The translations under genes and the position numbers were made by a program. A model generated the notes under the pieces. It made no database searches. It saw only the letters and a list, made by a program, of their open reading frames with translations, and had not been told where the DNA came from. This document shows, piece after piece, positions 43,655-51,959 of a DNA stretch of 64,000 nucleotides (its first letter is position 1; every line of letters begins with the position of its first letter). The stretch is from NCBI GenBank assembly GCA_964492715.1, contig CAZBLK010000002.1, positions 62,001-126,000 on the forward strand. Direction: 5' to 3'. The DNA comes from CAZBLK01 sp964492715. Lineage in GTDB: Bacteria; Bacillota; Clostridia; Lachnospirales; WRBF01.

Positions 43655-43701
43655 GCCCACTTTTTCAAAAGTGGCGGGGTTTGGGGTAGAGCCCCAAGGT
43701 T
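43655..43701. repeat. Double-hairpin repeat, copy 9
   Basis: Variant with CCCACTTTTTCAAAAGTGG in place of the first hairpin and TTTGGGGTAGAGCCCCAAGG as the second. It lies between the regulator and ftsE. Confidence 0.7.
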
Positions 43702-43762
43702 TTAATTACTACAGGTTTTGAATTACTGCCCGTGTGTTAAATCCGATTAAGGAAGATGCTTT

Positions 43763-44449
43763 TTGATTGAACTAATAGACGTTACAAAAATTTATGAAAA
43801 TGCTGCAAAGGGCATTTTGAACGTTTCTCTAAAAATTGAAAAGGGCGAGTTTGCCTTTATCGTTGGTACAAGCGGCTCTGGTAAGTCCACTTTGGTTCGG
43901 CTTCTTTTAAAAGAGCTAGAGCCTACCGAGGGTAAAATAATTGTAAACGGCGACAGCTTAACCGAGCTTAAAAGGAAGGAAGTGCCTTTGTTTAGGCGTA
44001 AAATGGGCGTTGTTTTTCAAGACTTTAGGCTTTTGAAAAACAAAACCGTTTACGAAAACGTTGCCTTTGCCATGCAAATTGTTGAAGCTGGTAACAGGGA
44101 AATTAGGCGTTCTGTTCCTGCTGTTTTGGCAATGGTGGGGCTTCAAAAAAAGGCAAAGGCTTTTCCAAACCAGCTTTCAGGGGGCGAGCAGCAGCGCACA
44201 GCTTTAGCACGTGCAATTGTTAACAAACCATCTTTGCTTCTTTGCGACGAACCAACAGGCAACCTTGACCCACAAACAGCATGGGAAATTATGAACCTTT
44301 TAGAAGACATTAACGACAGGGGTACAACCGTTGTCGTTGCTACGCACGCAAAGGACATTGTTGACCAAATGAAAAAACGGGTTATTACGTTAAGCAACGG
44401 CGTGCTCCTTAGAGACATTGAAAAAGGCGGTTATAGCGATGAAGCTTAG
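43763..44449 (+). CDS. ftsE: FtsE, cell-division ABC ATPase
   Basis: Cytoplasmic ATPase of the FtsEX complex, 228 residues. Walker A is GTSGSGKS, the signature is LSGGEQQR and Walker B is LLLCDEPTGNLD. The start is TTG with AAGGAAG 7 bases upstream. It overlaps ftsX by 11 bases. In Gram-positives FtsEX transmits ATP cycles to an extracellular peptidoglycan hydrolase, and such a gene follows here. Confidence 0.95.
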   Translation: MIELIDVTKIYENAAKGILNVSLKIEKGEFAFIVGTSGSGKSTLVRLLLKELEPTEGKIIVNGDSLTELKRKEVPLFRRKMGVVFQDFRLLKNKTVYENVAFAMQIVEAGNREIRRSVPAVLAMVGLQKKAKAFPNQLSGGEQQRTALARAIVNKPSLLLCDEPTGNLDPQTAWEIMNLLEDINDRGTTVVVATHAKDIVDQMKKRVITLSNGVLLRDIEKGGYSDEA

Positions 44450-45344
44450 GAGTATAAGGTACTACATTAGAGAAGCGGTAACAAACCTTTTTAGAAACAG
44501 CTTAATGACACTTGCGTCAATTGGCACAGTTATGTCGTGCATTTTTATACTTTCAATTTCGTTTGCTGTTGCCGCTAATATAGACTTTATTTTGCACCAG
44601 TTTGGAACTACGCTTGGGTTTAGCGTAATTATCGAAAGAGATACGGACTCAGACACTGTAAACGCTTTGTATAATAAAATAGCGGCTATTGATAACATAA
44701 AAGCAGTAAAATATGTTTCGTCTGCCGAAGCTTTGCAAAGAATGACTAAAGATTTGAAAGACAACAAAGGAATTTTGGCAGGGCTTGAAAAAGACAACCC
44801 ACTTCCACGCTCGTTTGAAATTACAGTAGCTGACCCTGCGTTTCAAGAAGAAGTAGTAAAAAGCCTTGAGGAACTTTTAGACTTAGGCATTGAAGAAATA
44901 AATTACGAATCGAACATTGCAAACATGCTTGTTGCTATAAATAATGGAATTAGAATTGTTAGCTTTTTCATTATTGCGGCACTTTTTGCTATTGCCGTCG
45001 TAATTATTGTTAATACAGTAAAGCTTACGGTAAACAGCAGAAAAACTGACATTAACATAATGAAATATGTTGGTGCTACGGACTGGTTTATTCGTTGGCC
45101 GTTTATTATTGAAGGAATTTTGATTGGGATAATTGGTGCGGTTATTCCGCTTTTGATAGGGCTTTTTGGTTATGGGCAAATTATAAACTTTGCTTATGAC
45201 AACTTGAAAATTTTGAACAATTTAATTTTGTTTTTGCCTGTAGCTCAAATTTATAATGTGCTTGTGCCGTTTGCACTTGCGCTTGGAATAGTAATTGGTG
45301 CGTTTGGCAGTGCTTTTTCTATTAAGAAGTATTTAAAGGTGTAA
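44439..45344 (+). CDS. ftsX: FtsX, cell-division ABC permease
   Basis: Membrane partner of FtsE, 301 residues. One N-terminal transmembrane segment (about 22-48), an extracellular domain (about 50-165) that contacts the hydrolase, and three C-terminal transmembrane segments are visible, with the typical VKLTVNSRKTDINIMKYVGA loop. I chose the ATG at 44439 (MKLRSIRYYIREA), inside the end of ftsE; earlier in-frame starts lie in ftsE coding sequence. Confidence 0.93.
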   Translation: MKLRSIRYYIREAVTNLFRNSLMTLASIGTVMSCIFILSISFAVAANIDFILHQFGTTLGFSVIIERDTDSDTVNALYNKIAAIDNIKAVKYVSSAEALQRMTKDLKDNKGILAGLEKDNPLPRSFEITVADPAFQEEVVKSLEELLDLGIEEINYESNIANMLVAINNGIRIVSFFIIAALFAIAVVIIVNTVKLTVNSRKTDINIMKYVGATDWFIRWPFIIEGILIGIIGAVIPLLIGLFGYGQIINFAYDNLKILNNLILFLPVAQIYNVLVPFALALGIVIGAFGSAFSIKKYLKV

Positions 45345-45361
45345 ATTAATGGGGTGATTGC

Positions 45362-46528
45362 TTGAAAAAATATAAGCAAAAGCTTGCTTTGGCTTTAGCT
45401 GTTGTTTTTACTTTGTCGATGCCTTTTAGCATAACAACATATGGTAAAAATGTAAAAGACTTGAAAAACCAGCAAAGCACAATTAAAAGCAACACAAAGC
45501 AAGCAACTGAACTTTTAAACAAAACAGCAGAGGAAAAACGAGCAGTTCTTTCAGAAGTTGAAACAATTGATGAACAATTGGAAGAAGTTTCCAATGAGCT
45601 TATTTTAATAAACGATGAGCTTGAAAAAACAACTGCTCTACTTGAAATTACAGAGCAAGAGCTTAAAGATGCCGAAGCAGAGCGTGAAAGGCAGTATGAA
45701 ATTTTAAAGGAACGCTTGCGCTTTATGTACGTAAACAGCAAAGTTGGGTACATTGACATTCTTTTTCAAGCTACCAGTTTGTCGGACTTTTTAAACAGAA
45801 TGGATTACATAACTAGAATTTACGAGTACGACCAAGAAATTCTTGACAAGCTGACAGAAATAGAAGAAAACATTAACACAATGTTACAGGAAACAACAGA
45901 CCATAAAAACGAAATTCAGGCACTTCAGCTTGCACAAACAAGCAAAATGCAATTGCTTGAAGAAACACTTGCAGAGAAAAAGCAAATTGTAAAAAAGCTT
46001 GACGCTGATGAGCAAAAGTACAAAAACCAAATTGAGCAGCTTCAAGCGGCGAATGTTGCCGTTGAAAAAATGATTAAAAACGCTTTGGCAGAGCAGGCAA
46101 AGCTTGCCTCTTCAAAGCAACAGGCTGTTTATACAGGCGGTAAAATTGCATGGCCAATTCCTTCAAGCTCTAACATTACGTCACCTTATGGCCCACGCAA
46201 AAACCCAATTAACGGCAGGGGTGAAAACCACACAGGCATTGACGTTTCTGCAAAGGTTGGCGCAAGCATTGTTGCGGCCGAGGGTGGCACAGTTATTTAT
46301 TCAGGAGTAATGAATGGATACGGATACGTTGTTATAATTGACCACGGAAATTCACTTAGCACGCTTTACGCACACAACTCAAAGCTTCTTGTTGAAAAGG
46401 GGCAGAAGGTTAATAGGGGGGACGTAATTTCAAAGGCTGGAAGCACTGGGTATTCTACAGGGCCGCACCTTCATTTTGAGGTTAGGGTAAACGGTGTTGC
46501 AACAAACCCTATTCCCTATGTAAAGTAG
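45362..46528 (+). CDS. Secreted M23 murein hydrolase with coiled coil (EnvC/PcsB-like)
   Basis: A 388-residue exported protein with a signal peptide (1-27) and a long coiled coil (about 30-255, rich in E, K and Q). The C-terminal LytM/M23 zinc endopeptidase domain (about 275-385) has HTGIDVS, and HLHFEV near the end. The start is TTG. It begins 17 bases after ftsX, so FtsEX probably activates it through the coiled coil, as for EnvC in E. coli and PcsB in streptococci. Confidence 0.92.
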   Translation: MKKYKQKLALALAVVFTLSMPFSITTYGKNVKDLKNQQSTIKSNTKQATELLNKTAEEKRAVLSEVETIDEQLEEVSNELILINDELEKTTALLEITEQELKDAEAERERQYEILKERLRFMYVNSKVGYIDILFQATSLSDFLNRMDYITRIYEYDQEILDKLTEIEENINTMLQETTDHKNEIQALQLAQTSKMQLLEETLAEKKQIVKKLDADEQKYKNQIEQLQAANVAVEKMIKNALAEQAKLASSKQQAVYTGGKIAWPIPSSSNITSPYGPRKNPINGRGENHTGIDVSAKVGASIVAAEGGTVIYSGVMNGYGYVVIIDHGNSLSTLYAHNSKLLVEKGQKVNRGDVISKAGSTGYSTGPHLHFEVRVNGVATNPIPYVK

Positions 46529-46573
46529 GTTGAAAATTTTTGCATTTATATTGTGTCTAAAGGTAGGTGTTGT

Positions 46574-47251
46574 ATGCAGGCAATAATGGAAGGGCTTTTT
46601 GATGCGGTTTATTTAGTTTCGGTTGTTAGCATTGGCTTTTTAATGTATAAAAAAAGCGGCGGCAGAAGGCAGTACAAAATGTTTGGGCTTATGGCAATTG
46701 TTCTTGGGCTTGGAGATTCTTTTCACCTTGTGCCTAGGGTTTATGCACTTTTTACAACCGGGCTTAGGGAAAATGCTGCTATTTTAGGGTTTGGCAAGCT
46801 TGTAACTTCAATTACAATGACAGTTTTTTATGTAATTTTGTTTTTGATTTGGCGTGAACGGTACAAAATTAGCGGTATGAGAGGGATTTCATATTCAGTT
46901 TATGGGCTTGCCGCTTTAAGAATTGCACTGTGTCTTTTTCCGCAAAACGACTGGTTTAACTATGATGCGCCACTTTCTTGGGGCATTTATAGAAACATTC
47001 CGTTTGCAGCGCTTGGCATTGTTATAATTTTCATTTTTTATAACGAGGCAAAACGCAACGGTGATAAAGCTTTTAAATACATGTGGCTTGCAATTACGCT
47101 TTCTTTTGCTTTGTATGCGCCTGTTGTTTTGTGGGCAGACACTTACCCAATTGTTGGAATGTTAATGATTCCAAAAACGCTTGCTTATGTTTGGGTAGTT
47201 TTGATGGGTTACTTTGAATTTAGGCGAAGCAACAGGCTGAAAGTTGTATAG
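46574..47251 (+). CDS. Polytopic membrane protein, unknown function
   Basis: A 225-residue hydrophobic protein with about seven predicted transmembrane segments, ending in a basic EFRRSNRLKVV tail. Polar or charged residues such as GDSFHLVPR and ALYAPVVLWADTYP interrupt helices. I do not recognise a named family. The ATG at 46574 has GGTAGGTG upstream; one seven codons earlier is possible. It follows the ftsEX-M23 genes with about a 45-base gap and precedes the FMN-repeat protein, which has its own promoter. Confidence 0.65.
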   Translation: MQAIMEGLFDAVYLVSVVSIGFLMYKKSGGRRQYKMFGLMAIVLGLGDSFHLVPRVYALFTTGLRENAAILGFGKLVTSITMTVFYVILFLIWRERYKISGMRGISYSVYGLAALRIALCLFPQNDWFNYDAPLSWGIYRNIPFAALGIVIIFIFYNEAKRNGDKAFKYMWLAITLSFALYAPVVLWADTYPIVGMLMIPKTLAYVWVVLMGYFEFRRSNRLKVV

Positions 47252-47265
47252 ATATTGTTATTACA

Positions 47266-47294
47266 AAAATTGTTAATAATTTATTAACAATTTT
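47266..47294. terminator. AT-rich palindrome after the membrane protein
   Basis: AAAATTGTTAATAA/TTTATTAACAATTTT arms 14 bases after the stop. It may be a terminator or a regulator site for the next gene. Confidence 0.5.
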
Positions 47295-47306
47295 ATGGTA
47301 ATTAAG

Positions 47307-47335
47307 TTGACATTTTGTGTCCTCTATATTACAAT
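47307..47335 (+). promoter_or_regulatory. Promoter of the FMN-repeat protein gene
   Basis: TTGACA (47307-47312), 17-base spacer, TACAAT (47330-47335), about 30 bases before the TTG start. Confidence 0.75.
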
Positions 47336-47367
47336 ATTCCAATAAAATATTATAGGGAGAGATTAAT

Positions 47368-48744
47368 TTGAAAAGATTTGTAGCTTTATTGTCAGCAACT
47401 CTTTTAGCATTCTCATTTTCTGCTACAAGTATGGCAGCAGATGCAGTTTCTAGTTCAACATCTGCAGGTTGGTCAGCAACTGCAGCACCAGCAGCGACAC
47501 CAAAACCAGTAGCAACACCAAAGCCAGTAGCAACTGCTACTCCGAAGCCAGCAACACCAGCACCTGTTGCAACTCCTGCGCCAACTCCAGCACCTGTTGC
47601 GACCCCTGCACCAACACCAGCACCAGCACCTGTTGCAACTCCTGCACCAACTCCAGCGCCTGTTGCTACACCTGCACCAGTGGAGAAGAAAACTACTACA
47701 TATCGTGGCTTGCTCACTAGTGGTACAGACACACAAGTTGTTCTTAATGTTGTTTTAGACGGAGACACAATTGAAGACGTTTCCTTCAGAGTTCTTTACT
47801 CAAGGGGCACTGACTATTTAAAAGCAACTGACCCAAAGGGTGTTAAAGAAAGAACAATGTATCAAGAACTTTTGGACTACTTAAAGGGCAAAAAAGTTTC
47901 TGCTGTTAACGACCTTTACAAAGTTGAAGGGCTTGACGGCGTATCATCAGCTACAGTTTTAGGCGGAAAAGTTATTTCTGCGTTCAATGATGCTATTTCA
48001 AGAGGACCTTTTGAATTAGGCTCTGAAGATGACAAAATTGTAACAAAGAAATACCGTGACGGCGATTACAGAGGCTTCTACACAGGTAGCCAAGAACTTG
48101 AAGTTGCAGTTAACTACACGCTTAAAGACAACAAAATTACAAACATTTACTACACAAAGCTTACTTCTCGTGGTAAAGACTACTTAAAAGCTACAGATTC
48201 TGCTTCACGCAAGACAGTAGTTCAATGGAACAACTTCATTTACCACTTAATTGGTAAAGACGTTTCTGCTATCAACAACCTTTACGGCGAAGACGTTGAC
48301 GGTACTTCAACTGCAACTGTGCCAATGGGCAAAATTATTTCCCCAATTATGGACGGTTTAAACAGAGGACCATACAAGCCAGCTAGAGTTTATAGAAACG
48401 ACCGCAAGCTTGAAAACGGTACATACCGTGGTACATACTCTGTTGCAGGTTCAGCAGAAGTTACACTTGAATACGTTGTTAGTGGCAACAAAATTAAAGA
48501 CATTGCATACAAGAGCCTTGTTTACCGTGGTACAGACTACTTGAAGTCTGAAGATGCAAAGCATATTGCACTTAAAAAGCAATATCAAGAACTTTTGGAC
48601 TACTTAAAGGGCAAAGACGTGTCACACATTGAAGACATGTACAGCTTAAAGGACATTGACGGTTTATCGTCTGCAACTCTTAGAAGTGCAAAAGTTGTTT
48701 CAGCATTTAACGATGCTGCAAACAGAGGCGTTTATAAGAAGTAA
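47368..48744 (+). CDS. Secreted protein with three FMN-binding (flavinylation) domains
   Basis: A 458-residue exported protein with a signal peptide (1-23). A Pro/Ala/Thr/Val-rich linker (about 35-106) is followed by three homologous FMN_bind-like domains (about 111-214, 226-333 and 348-458). Each carries the Asp-Gly-x-Ser-x-Ala-Thr flavinylation-type motif: DGVSSAT, DGTSTAT and DGLSSAT, with candidate FMN-carrying Thr196, Thr317 and Thr437. ApbE transferases attach FMN to such threonines, and multi-flavin proteins serve extracellular electron transfer. The linker would let it span the wall. No apbE or membrane electron donor is in the window. TTG start with AGGGAGAG upstream. Confidence 0.8.
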   Translation: MKRFVALLSATLLAFSFSATSMAADAVSSSTSAGWSATAAPAATPKPVATPKPVATATPKPATPAPVATPAPTPAPVATPAPTPAPAPVATPAPTPAPVATPAPVEKKTTTYRGLLTSGTDTQVVLNVVLDGDTIEDVSFRVLYSRGTDYLKATDPKGVKERTMYQELLDYLKGKKVSAVNDLYKVEGLDGVSSATVLGGKVISAFNDAISRGPFELGSEDDKIVTKKYRDGDYRGFYTGSQELEVAVNYTLKDNKITNIYYTKLTSRGKDYLKATDSASRKTVVQWNNFIYHLIGKDVSAINNLYGEDVDGTSTATVPMGKIISPIMDGLNRGPYKPARVYRNDRKLENGTYRGTYSVAGSAEVTLEYVVSGNKIKDIAYKSLVYRGTDYLKSEDAKHIALKKQYQELLDYLKGKDVSHIEDMYSLKDIDGLSSATLRSAKVVSAFNDAANRGVYKK

Positions 48745-48756
48745 TAATAAATTTTT

Positions 48757-48781
48757 AGGGGAAGCTTGGCTTCCCCTTTTT
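48757..48781 (+). terminator. Rho-independent terminator of the FMN-repeat gene
   Basis: AGGGGAAGC-TTG-GCTTCCCCT stem followed by a T run, 12 bases after the stop and 8 bases before the convergent adenine deaminase gene ends. Confidence 0.9.
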
Positions 48782-48788
48782 GTTTTGG

Positions 48789-50522
48789 TTATACAAACGA
48801 AAACGCTTCAACATCAAACAACCCTTTAGTCGTAAGGCGCAAAGCTGGAATTACAGGCAACCCCAAAAAGCCAAGTATCATAAACGGGTTTATTTCTTTG
48901 TTTACGTTTAAAATGTCATACGCCTGTTTAGTAATAGTTTCCATTTCAATGTTTATTTCTTCAAGTGGCTTGTCAGACAAAAGCCCAGCAATTGGAAGGT
49001 TTAGCATGTTTAAAACTTTACCGTTATGAGCAAGCACAATTCCGCCGCCGCTTACTGACAGCTTTTTAACCGCAACAACTATGTCACCGTCGTTGTCGCC
49101 AGCAACAACTATGTTGTGGGCATCGTGGCAAACTGTTTGTGCAATTGCACCGTTTTGTATGCCCAGCCCTTCAATTAAACCAAGCCCAATTTCGTCTTTT
49201 GCCTTGTGTCGCTCAATTACGGCAGCTTTGCAAACGTCAATCCCTTTTACATGCTCAAAGCAGCCGTTTTTGTCAAGACGCACAATTCGCTTATGCTTTG
49301 TTGTAACTATGCTGTCTTTTGTTAAGCCAATAACGGTTGCAACTTCACTGTTTAGCCTAAGCTTTAGGCTGTCTTCTGTGATAGGCTTTAGCTTTACCGT
49401 AAAAAGAACTTTTGTTTCGGAAGCGATTCTTCCTGCAAAAAGAGCTTTTCCGTCTTTGGCAACAAGCTTTCCAGCTTTGTATACCTTTGACACGTTGAAA
49501 TTTTTCAAGTCGTCAAGCACAACAATGTCGGCTTTATAGTTTGGGGCGATTGCACCTTTTCCCTTTAAGCTGTAACATTCGGCGGCGTTTAGCGTAGCCA
49601 TTGTAACAGCAATTAATGGGTCTAAGCCGTTTTCAACAGCAAGCCGCATTGCAGAATTTATGTGCCCTTCGTTTATAATTTCGTTTGGGTGGCGGTCGTC
49701 TGTGCAAAAAACAAAACGGCGGAAGTTTTTTTCGTTGATGCCTTTTACAAGGTGTTTAACTTCTTTACATGCTGAACCATTTCTTACTAATATGTACATT
49801 CCAAGGCGAGACTTTTCAACCATTTCAGAAACGGTTGCACACTCATGGTCGGTTTTTGCGCCGCTTGCAGCATACGCCGCAAGGTCGCAGCCACAAAGCC
49901 TTGGGGCGTGGCCATCAATTATTTTTCCGTCTGCGGCAACAATCTTTTTTAAAACGGCTTCATCTGCCGTGCAAACGTTTGGGTACGACATAAGTTCCCC
50001 AAGTCCATATGCGTCGTTTTGGGAAAGAAGTGCGGAAATTTCTTTTTCGTCTAAAACTGCACCTGTACTTTCAAACGAAACTGCTGGTACGCATGAGGGC
50101 GCCATAATTTTAATATCAAGCGGCAAGTCGTTACAGTCGGCAAGCATAAAGCGTATGCCGTCTGCACCGCAAACGTTTGCGATTTCGTGCGGGTCGGCAA
50201 TTACTGTAAGCGTGCCAGACGGAACAACCGCTCGTGCAAACTGGCTTGGCGTAACCATTGACGACTCAATGTGAACGTGTGCGTCAATAAAAGCTGGGGC
50301 TACAAACTTGCCGTTTATGTCAACTTCTTCTAATCCGTCATATTTTCCGATAGCGGCAATTAAGCCGTCACAAATTGCAACATCACCTTCCACAATTTCT
50401 TGCGTAAAAACGTTTACAACCTTACAATTTTTTAAAACAAGCTCGGCTTTGTGCCTTCCTGCTGCTACGTCTATCCGTTTTTTCAGAAGCTCTAGCTTTT
50501 TTTGTTCCTCATGCGTTTCCAT
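48789..50522 (-). CDS. ade: Adenine deaminase
   Basis: Hydrolyses adenine to hypoxanthine and ammonia; binuclear-metal amidohydrolase. The 577-residue length and domain order match bacterial Ade. Visible are the metal motif DAHVHIESSM, LCGCDLAAYAASGAKTDHEC and FCTDDRHPNEIINEGH, with a C-terminal Ade_C domain (VVAGDNDGDIVVAVKKL). Its ATG follows AAGGGGG and almost touches the stop of the upstream deaminase gene. Hypoxanthine would feed the xanthine dehydrogenases encoded next door. Confidence 0.95.
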   Translation of the reverse strand: METHEEQKKLELLKKRIDVAAGRHKAELVLKNCKVVNVFTQEIVEGDVAICDGLIAAIGKYDGLEEVDINGKFVAPAFIDAHVHIESSMVTPSQFARAVVPSGTLTVIADPHEIANVCGADGIRFMLADCNDLPLDIKIMAPSCVPAVSFESTGAVLDEKEISALLSQNDAYGLGELMSYPNVCTADEAVLKKIVAADGKIIDGHAPRLCGCDLAAYAASGAKTDHECATVSEMVEKSRLGMYILVRNGSACKEVKHLVKGINEKNFRRFVFCTDDRHPNEIINEGHINSAMRLAVENGLDPLIAVTMATLNAAECYSLKGKGAIAPNYKADIVVLDDLKNFNVSKVYKAGKLVAKDGKALFAGRIASETKVLFTVKLKPITEDSLKLRLNSEVATVIGLTKDSIVTTKHKRIVRLDKNGCFEHVKGIDVCKAAVIERHKAKDEIGLGLIEGLGIQNGAIAQTVCHDAHNIVVAGDNDGDIVVAVKKLSVSGGGIVLAHNGKVLNMLNLPIAGLLSDKPLEEINIEMETITKQAYDILNVNKEINPFMILGFLGLPVIPALRLTTKGLFDVEAFSFV

Positions 50523-50523
50523 T

Positions 50524-51891
50524 TTAAAGCCCCCTTTCGGTTTTGACTAAACTTTCAGAGTGTGAAACAGCTTCCTTCCTTATTTTTTCTTCATCAATTG
50601 TTAAAAGCTTTCCACCACGGACTACAACTTCACCGTTTACAATTGTTGTGTCAACGACGCTTGTGTTTCCGCAGCAAACAATTGCAGTTGCAACGGAGTG
50701 GCAACCAGCATATGCTATGTCGTTTAAGTTTATTGCAATCAGGTCAGCGCCTTTTCCAGTTTCAACCGAACCAATGTCGTTTCGCCCAAGAACTTTTGCG
50801 CCGCCTTTTGTTGCCATTTCAAGTGTTTGCATTGCAGAAAGCCCATTTTCGGCATACTTCAAATGGTTTAAAAGGTACGCACGGCGAACTTCCTCCCACA
50901 TTGATGAGCCGTCGTTTGATGCGCTTCCGTCCACAGCTACCCCGATTTTTATACCCATGCGAACAAGTTCAGACGTGCGGCAAATTCCACTTCCAAGCTT
51001 CATGTTAGAAGATGGGCAATGGGCTATGCCAACGCCAGCTTTTTTAAGCCGTGCAAGCTCGGTGTCATTAAAAAAAATGCCGTGGGCAAACCAAACACGT
51101 TCGTTTAGCCAGCCAACGTCTTCCATTAAATCAACAGGGCGCAAGCCATATTTTTCCAGGCAAAAGTTTTCTTCGTCGATTGTTTCGCAAAGGTGAGTGT
51201 GCAGCATTATGCCGTATTTTTCTGAAAGCTGTGCAGAATTTTTCATAAGTTCTTTTGTAACGGAGAAAGGAGAACATGGGGCAAGTGCAACCCTTTTCAT
51301 TGAAAGGTTTTTGTTGTCGTGGAACTTTTCTATAAGCCGAACGGAGTCTTCTAAAATTTGTTCCTCGGTTTGAACAACTTGGTTTGGCGGAAGCCCACCC
51401 TTGTCCTTGCCAAGTGACATGGAGCCACGGGTTGCATGGAAGCGGATTCCAATTTCTTCGGCGGCTGAAAATTGCTTGTCAATTAAAAAGCTGCTAGTAT
51501 TTTGCGGAAAAACATAATGGTGGTCGGTAGTTGTGGTGCAACCTGTTTTTAAAAGCTCGGAAAACCCAACCATTGAGCCGTAGTAAACTGTTTCGTCTGT
51601 TAGGTGCTTCCAAAACTCGTAAAGCCCAACTAGCCAAGGAAAAAGCGGCTTTTCCTGCACCTCGTCAATTCCACGGAAAAGCGTTTGGTACAAGTGGTGG
51701 TGTGTGTTTACAAACCCCGGTAAAACAGCTTTTCCACACATGTCAAGAGTTTCTGCTTCGGGGCAATTTATGTTTTTTCCAATTTGTGAAATTTGGTTTC
51801 CGTCAAGCAAAACGTCAACGTTTTGAAGTGTTTCGTTTGTTTCATTAAAAGTAAAAAGCCATGATATATTTTTAAGAAGTTTTTTTGCCAT
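50524..51891 (-). CDS. 8-oxoguanine deaminase (SsnA-related amidohydrolase)
   Basis: A 455-residue zinc amidohydrolase closest, from memory, to Pseudomonas 8-oxoguanine deaminase, which makes urate from 8-oxoguanine. The metal site NTHHHLYQTL, TTTDHHYVFP, LAPCSPFSV, LHTHLCETIDEE and VDGSASND are visible. Guanine deaminase is the main alternative. I chose the ATG at 51891 because AGGAGGTATGCA precedes it. It lies between the purine permease and ade, which supports a purine substrate. Confidence 0.82.
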   Translation of the reverse strand: MAKKLLKNISWLFTFNETNETLQNVDVLLDGNQISQIGKNINCPEAETLDMCGKAVLPGFVNTHHHLYQTLFRGIDEVQEKPLFPWLVGLYEFWKHLTDETVYYGSMVGFSELLKTGCTTTTDHHYVFPQNTSSFLIDKQFSAAEEIGIRFHATRGSMSLGKDKGGLPPNQVVQTEEQILEDSVRLIEKFHDNKNLSMKRVALAPCSPFSVTKELMKNSAQLSEKYGIMLHTHLCETIDEENFCLEKYGLRPVDLMEDVGWLNERVWFAHGIFFNDTELARLKKAGVGIAHCPSSNMKLGSGICRTSELVRMGIKIGVAVDGSASNDGSSMWEEVRRAYLLNHLKYAENGLSAMQTLEMATKGGAKVLGRNDIGSVETGKGADLIAINLNDIAYAGCHSVATAIVCCGNTSVVDTTIVNGEVVVRGGKLLTIDEEKIRKEAVSHSESLVKTERGL

Positions 51892-51959
51892 TGCATACCT
51901 CCTATAAGAGAAGCGGCTTGTTGTGCACAAGCCGCTTAGTAGTAAAACTTATAAATATT

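Noticed and set aside
47500..47680. Short tandem DNA repeats resembling a CRISPR array
   Set aside because: In-frame coding of the Pro/Ala/Thr/Val linker, with no unique spacers.
47473..47736. Cys-rich minus-strand ORF opposite the Pro/Ala/Thr linker
   Set aside because: It arises only from the complement of the repetitive linker codons.
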